A program made the translations under genes and the position numbers. Shown one piece after another: positions 62,471-64,000 of a DNA stretch of 64,000 nucleotides. Below the pieces are notes generated by a model. That model saw nothing but the letters and a program-made list of their open reading frames with translations. It did not search any database and was not told the origin of the DNA. This DNA is from JBJHBP01 sp050485685 (GTDB lineage Bacteria > Pseudomonadota > Gammaproteobacteria > Steroidobacterales > Rariloculaceae). Positions within the stretch are counted from its first letter, which is position 1, and each line of letters opens with the position of its first letter. The stretch covers positions 1 through 64,000 of the forward strand of contig JBJHBW010000004.1 in assembly GCA_050485685.1 (NCBI GenBank). Reading direction: 5' to 3'.

Positions 62471-63511
62471 CTATGTGAGCTGCTTCTCAGGAGAACGCCT
62501 TCTATTCACACCCGTATCGCTTATGCCTTCCCATCGACGTAGACGATGATTCCAATGCCGTTCATGCCCGATCTCCAGCAGGTACTGCCATGGCCGCTCG
62601 CCGACAGAGCATTCCAGTTGTTCAATCAACGTTTCGGCGATCGAGCCAGTATCATGCAGGTCAGTAATCGGATCTCCCCACTTGAGCACGACAGTCCCGT
62701 CATTCGCGACACGTGGAACGCATGCAACTACCGGACAACGCACGATCTGCGCTATTTCCAGTGCGCCCAGGGAAAACACTCGATTCCCTTGACCTGCGAA
62801 CGGTCGACGGAAGGAGTGAGCACTTGCCTGACGCCAAGACCACGGAGCATCCAACGCGATCGATACGATAGTGCCAACTCCGTTGAGCGCCCTGAATATC
62901 GGCACTGACGGAGAGTACTGTCGCGGACCAACATACACGACATCGACCTGCTTCCCGCGATTCAGTGACGACAACGCTGCCAACAGAACGGCATACTGCA
63001 TGCGACTCGCGGTAGCCAGCAAGCTCTTCCCTTCCGGAAAATCGGCCGCGACCTGGACGACACGATGCTCTGCGGTGCCCACAGTCGAGAAAAGAGCCAT
63101 CACAGCCTCTCTCGCATAGTGGGCGGTGACAACTATGAACGACTTCTTAGCAGTCAGCAGATCGTGTACGCCAGCCGCATTCTCATGCCTCACGCTCCAG
63201 CCGTCCGGATCCTCGCGGCCCAGAGCTATACGCCTAAGCACCACGAGATCGCGCAAGGGCTGTGCGAGATAACGACTGGTCAATCTTGCAGTCGCTACCG
63301 GTGAAAGCCCGAAACAAGATCGCGCATCTCTCCAGGCACCATAACCGGGCTTGGGAAGCAACAACAGTATCCATCCGCAGCTGTCTGCGACGACGAGAAC
63401 GGCGCGTCGAGGCATCCAAGCCGCGAGCCACTTCAGGGTAAGCACGATAGCCAAGCGAAATACTGCTTCGACCTGCTCCGCGCCAGTCCTCGCCACGCTC
63501 CGAAACGTCAA
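62471..63511 (-). CDS. LpxL/HtrB-like lipid acyltransferase
   Basis: 346 aa. N-terminal hydrophobic anchor (RLAIVLTLKWLAAWMP), then the acyltransferase region FIVVTAHYAREAVMALF, and FRALNGVGTIVSIALDAPW and CPVVACVPRVANDGTVVLKW, the pattern of PF03279 enzymes. The catalytic box is HYAREA, with Glu at +4 and Ala at +5, where the family has HX4E or HX4D. TTG start at 63511, preceded by GGAG. Transfers an acyl chain from acyl-ACP to a lipid; the neighbouring ACP would be its donor (inference). Confidence 0.8.
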   Translation of the reverse strand: MTFRSVARTGAEQVEAVFRLAIVLTLKWLAAWMPRRAVLVVADSCGWILLLLPKPGYGAWRDARSCFGLSPVATARLTSRYLAQPLRDLVVLRRIALGREDPDGWSVRHENAAGVHDLLTAKKSFIVVTAHYAREAVMALFSTVGTAEHRVVQVAADFPEGKSLLATASRMQYAVLLAALSSLNRGKQVDVVYVGPRQYSPSVPIFRALNGVGTIVSIALDAPWSWRQASAHSFRRPFAGQGNRVFSLGALEIAQIVRCPVVACVPRVANDGTVVLKWGDPITDLHDTGSIAETLIEQLECSVGERPWQYLLEIGHERHWNHRLRRWEGISDTGVNRRRSPEKQLT

Positions 63512-63649
63512 GACTCACTCCTACGGCGAGGGGCATCGGCCATCATGGGTGTCGATATGAAGATATCGCCCTGGTGAAAGAGTGTCCCTGCAACGTCGCT
63601 TTGATGCAGGAATATTCGATGCCGATCGCCCGTCCCTCGCCCGTGTCGT

Positions 63650-64000
63650 TCAGTTATCGATACTCGCATTGTCAATCAAGTCCTTGCGAAGGATCTTTCC
63701 CAATGGGCTTCTCGGCAGCTCGTCGCGATACTCGACTACACGCGGTATCTTGAAGTCCGCAAGTCTCCGGGAGCAATGCGCAAATATGACGTTCTGTGGG
63801 ATACGATCTTCTGAGACGATGACGGCTTTGACCCTTTGTCCCGCCGCTCCATCGTCCAGACCCACTACAACCACCTCTGACACTCCTGGCAGATCCAGAA
63901 GAACGGTCTCGACTTCAACGGGATCAACCTTGTTACCCGCAACGTTAATGAAGTTGCGTTTGCGGCCCGCGAGCATCAGCTTGCCATTTTCCAGGTATCC
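63650..64000 (-). CDS. Acyl-AMP ligase, C-terminal domain (5' part beyond window)
   Basis: 116 residues of the C-terminal domain of an adenylate-forming ligase, reading from the right edge as GYLENGKLMLAGRKRNFI. The hinge VAGNKVDPVEVETVLLDLPG and the catalytic Lys in SPLGKILRKDLI are present. The N-terminal domain lies outside the window. Likely activates an acyl or aryl acid and loads the ACP encoded next to it. Confidence 0.85.
   Translation of the reverse strand, partial: GYLENGKLMLAGRKRNFINVAGNKVDPVEVETVLLDLPGVSEVVVVGLDDGAAGQRVKAVIVSEDRIPQNVIFAHCSRRLADFKIPRVVEYRDELPRSPLGKILRKDLIDNASIDN

Overview
This is a high-GC, gene-dense chromosomal window with no prophage, insertion sequence or CRISPR array that I can see. 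The gene content points to a free-living Gram-negative gammaproteobacterium: phoB-phoR-phoU, yoaA-tsaB, a glrK-qseG-glrR (qseE-qseG-qseF) operon, dusA, gltX beside tRNA-Glu, LPS heptose genes, and a PEP-CTERM protein with its PrsR regulator. The species cannot be fixed from the sequence; GTP-type PEP carboxykinase plus PEP-CTERM features would suit lineages such as Nevskiales/Steroidobacterales or relatives (inference).

Layout. 1-6.8 kb (minus strand): dsbB (cut by the left edge), the phosphate regulon regulators phoU, phoR, phoB, then tsaB and the yoaA/dinG-type helicase. 6.9-11.5 kb: GTP-dependent pckG, an FHA-domain nucleotide cyclase, a methyltransferase and dusA. 11.5-13.8 kb: an AraC regulator divergent from ligAB (protocatechuate 4,5-dioxygenase). 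13.9-19.6 kb: a translationally coupled trio, namely a 1255-aa PAS/GAF/GGDEF/EAL protein, an N-formylglutamate amidohydrolase-family protein and a YbdK-type carboxylate-amine ligase. 19.8-26.6 kb: a putative metalloprotease lipoprotein, galE and the GlrK-QseG-GlrR two-component operon. 26.6-29.7 kb: twin long-armed inverted repeats, prsR and a DegT-type aminotransferase. 30.1-44.7 kb: a full assimilatory nitrate module, with mobA, the NasT antiterminator and NasS sensor, then a sigma54-type promoter and an ANTAR-type leader with terminator, followed by nrtA, nrtB, a fused nrtCD, an outer-membrane porin, nirB, nirD and nasA. 44.7-52.1 kb: a SelW-like protein, an MBL-fold protein, an NlpE/META lipoprotein, tRNA-Glu, tRNA-Ala, an orphan antitoxin, gltX, a PEP-CTERM protein and an Ig/FnIII lipoprotein. 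52-60.1 kb: a seven-gene minus-strand LPS/polysaccharide operon (flippase, pyruvyl transferase, two glycosyltransferases, hldD, gmhA, hldE). 60.3-64 kb: a methyltransferase, then an O-methyltransferase, ACP, LpxL-like acyltransferase and an acyl-AMP ligase cut by the right edge.

How it fits together. In the nitrate block, NasS should hold NasT until nitrate binds, and NasT would then favour antitermination in the leader at 33207-33282. The transporter and the porin candidate supply nitrate, MobA supplies the guanylyl part of the NasA cofactor, and NasA and NirBD reduce nitrate to ammonium. PrsR and the sigma54-type promoter in front of the PEP-CTERM gene form a second sigma54-linked circuit. 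The right end looks like the border of an acyl/aryl-lipid biosynthetic cluster.
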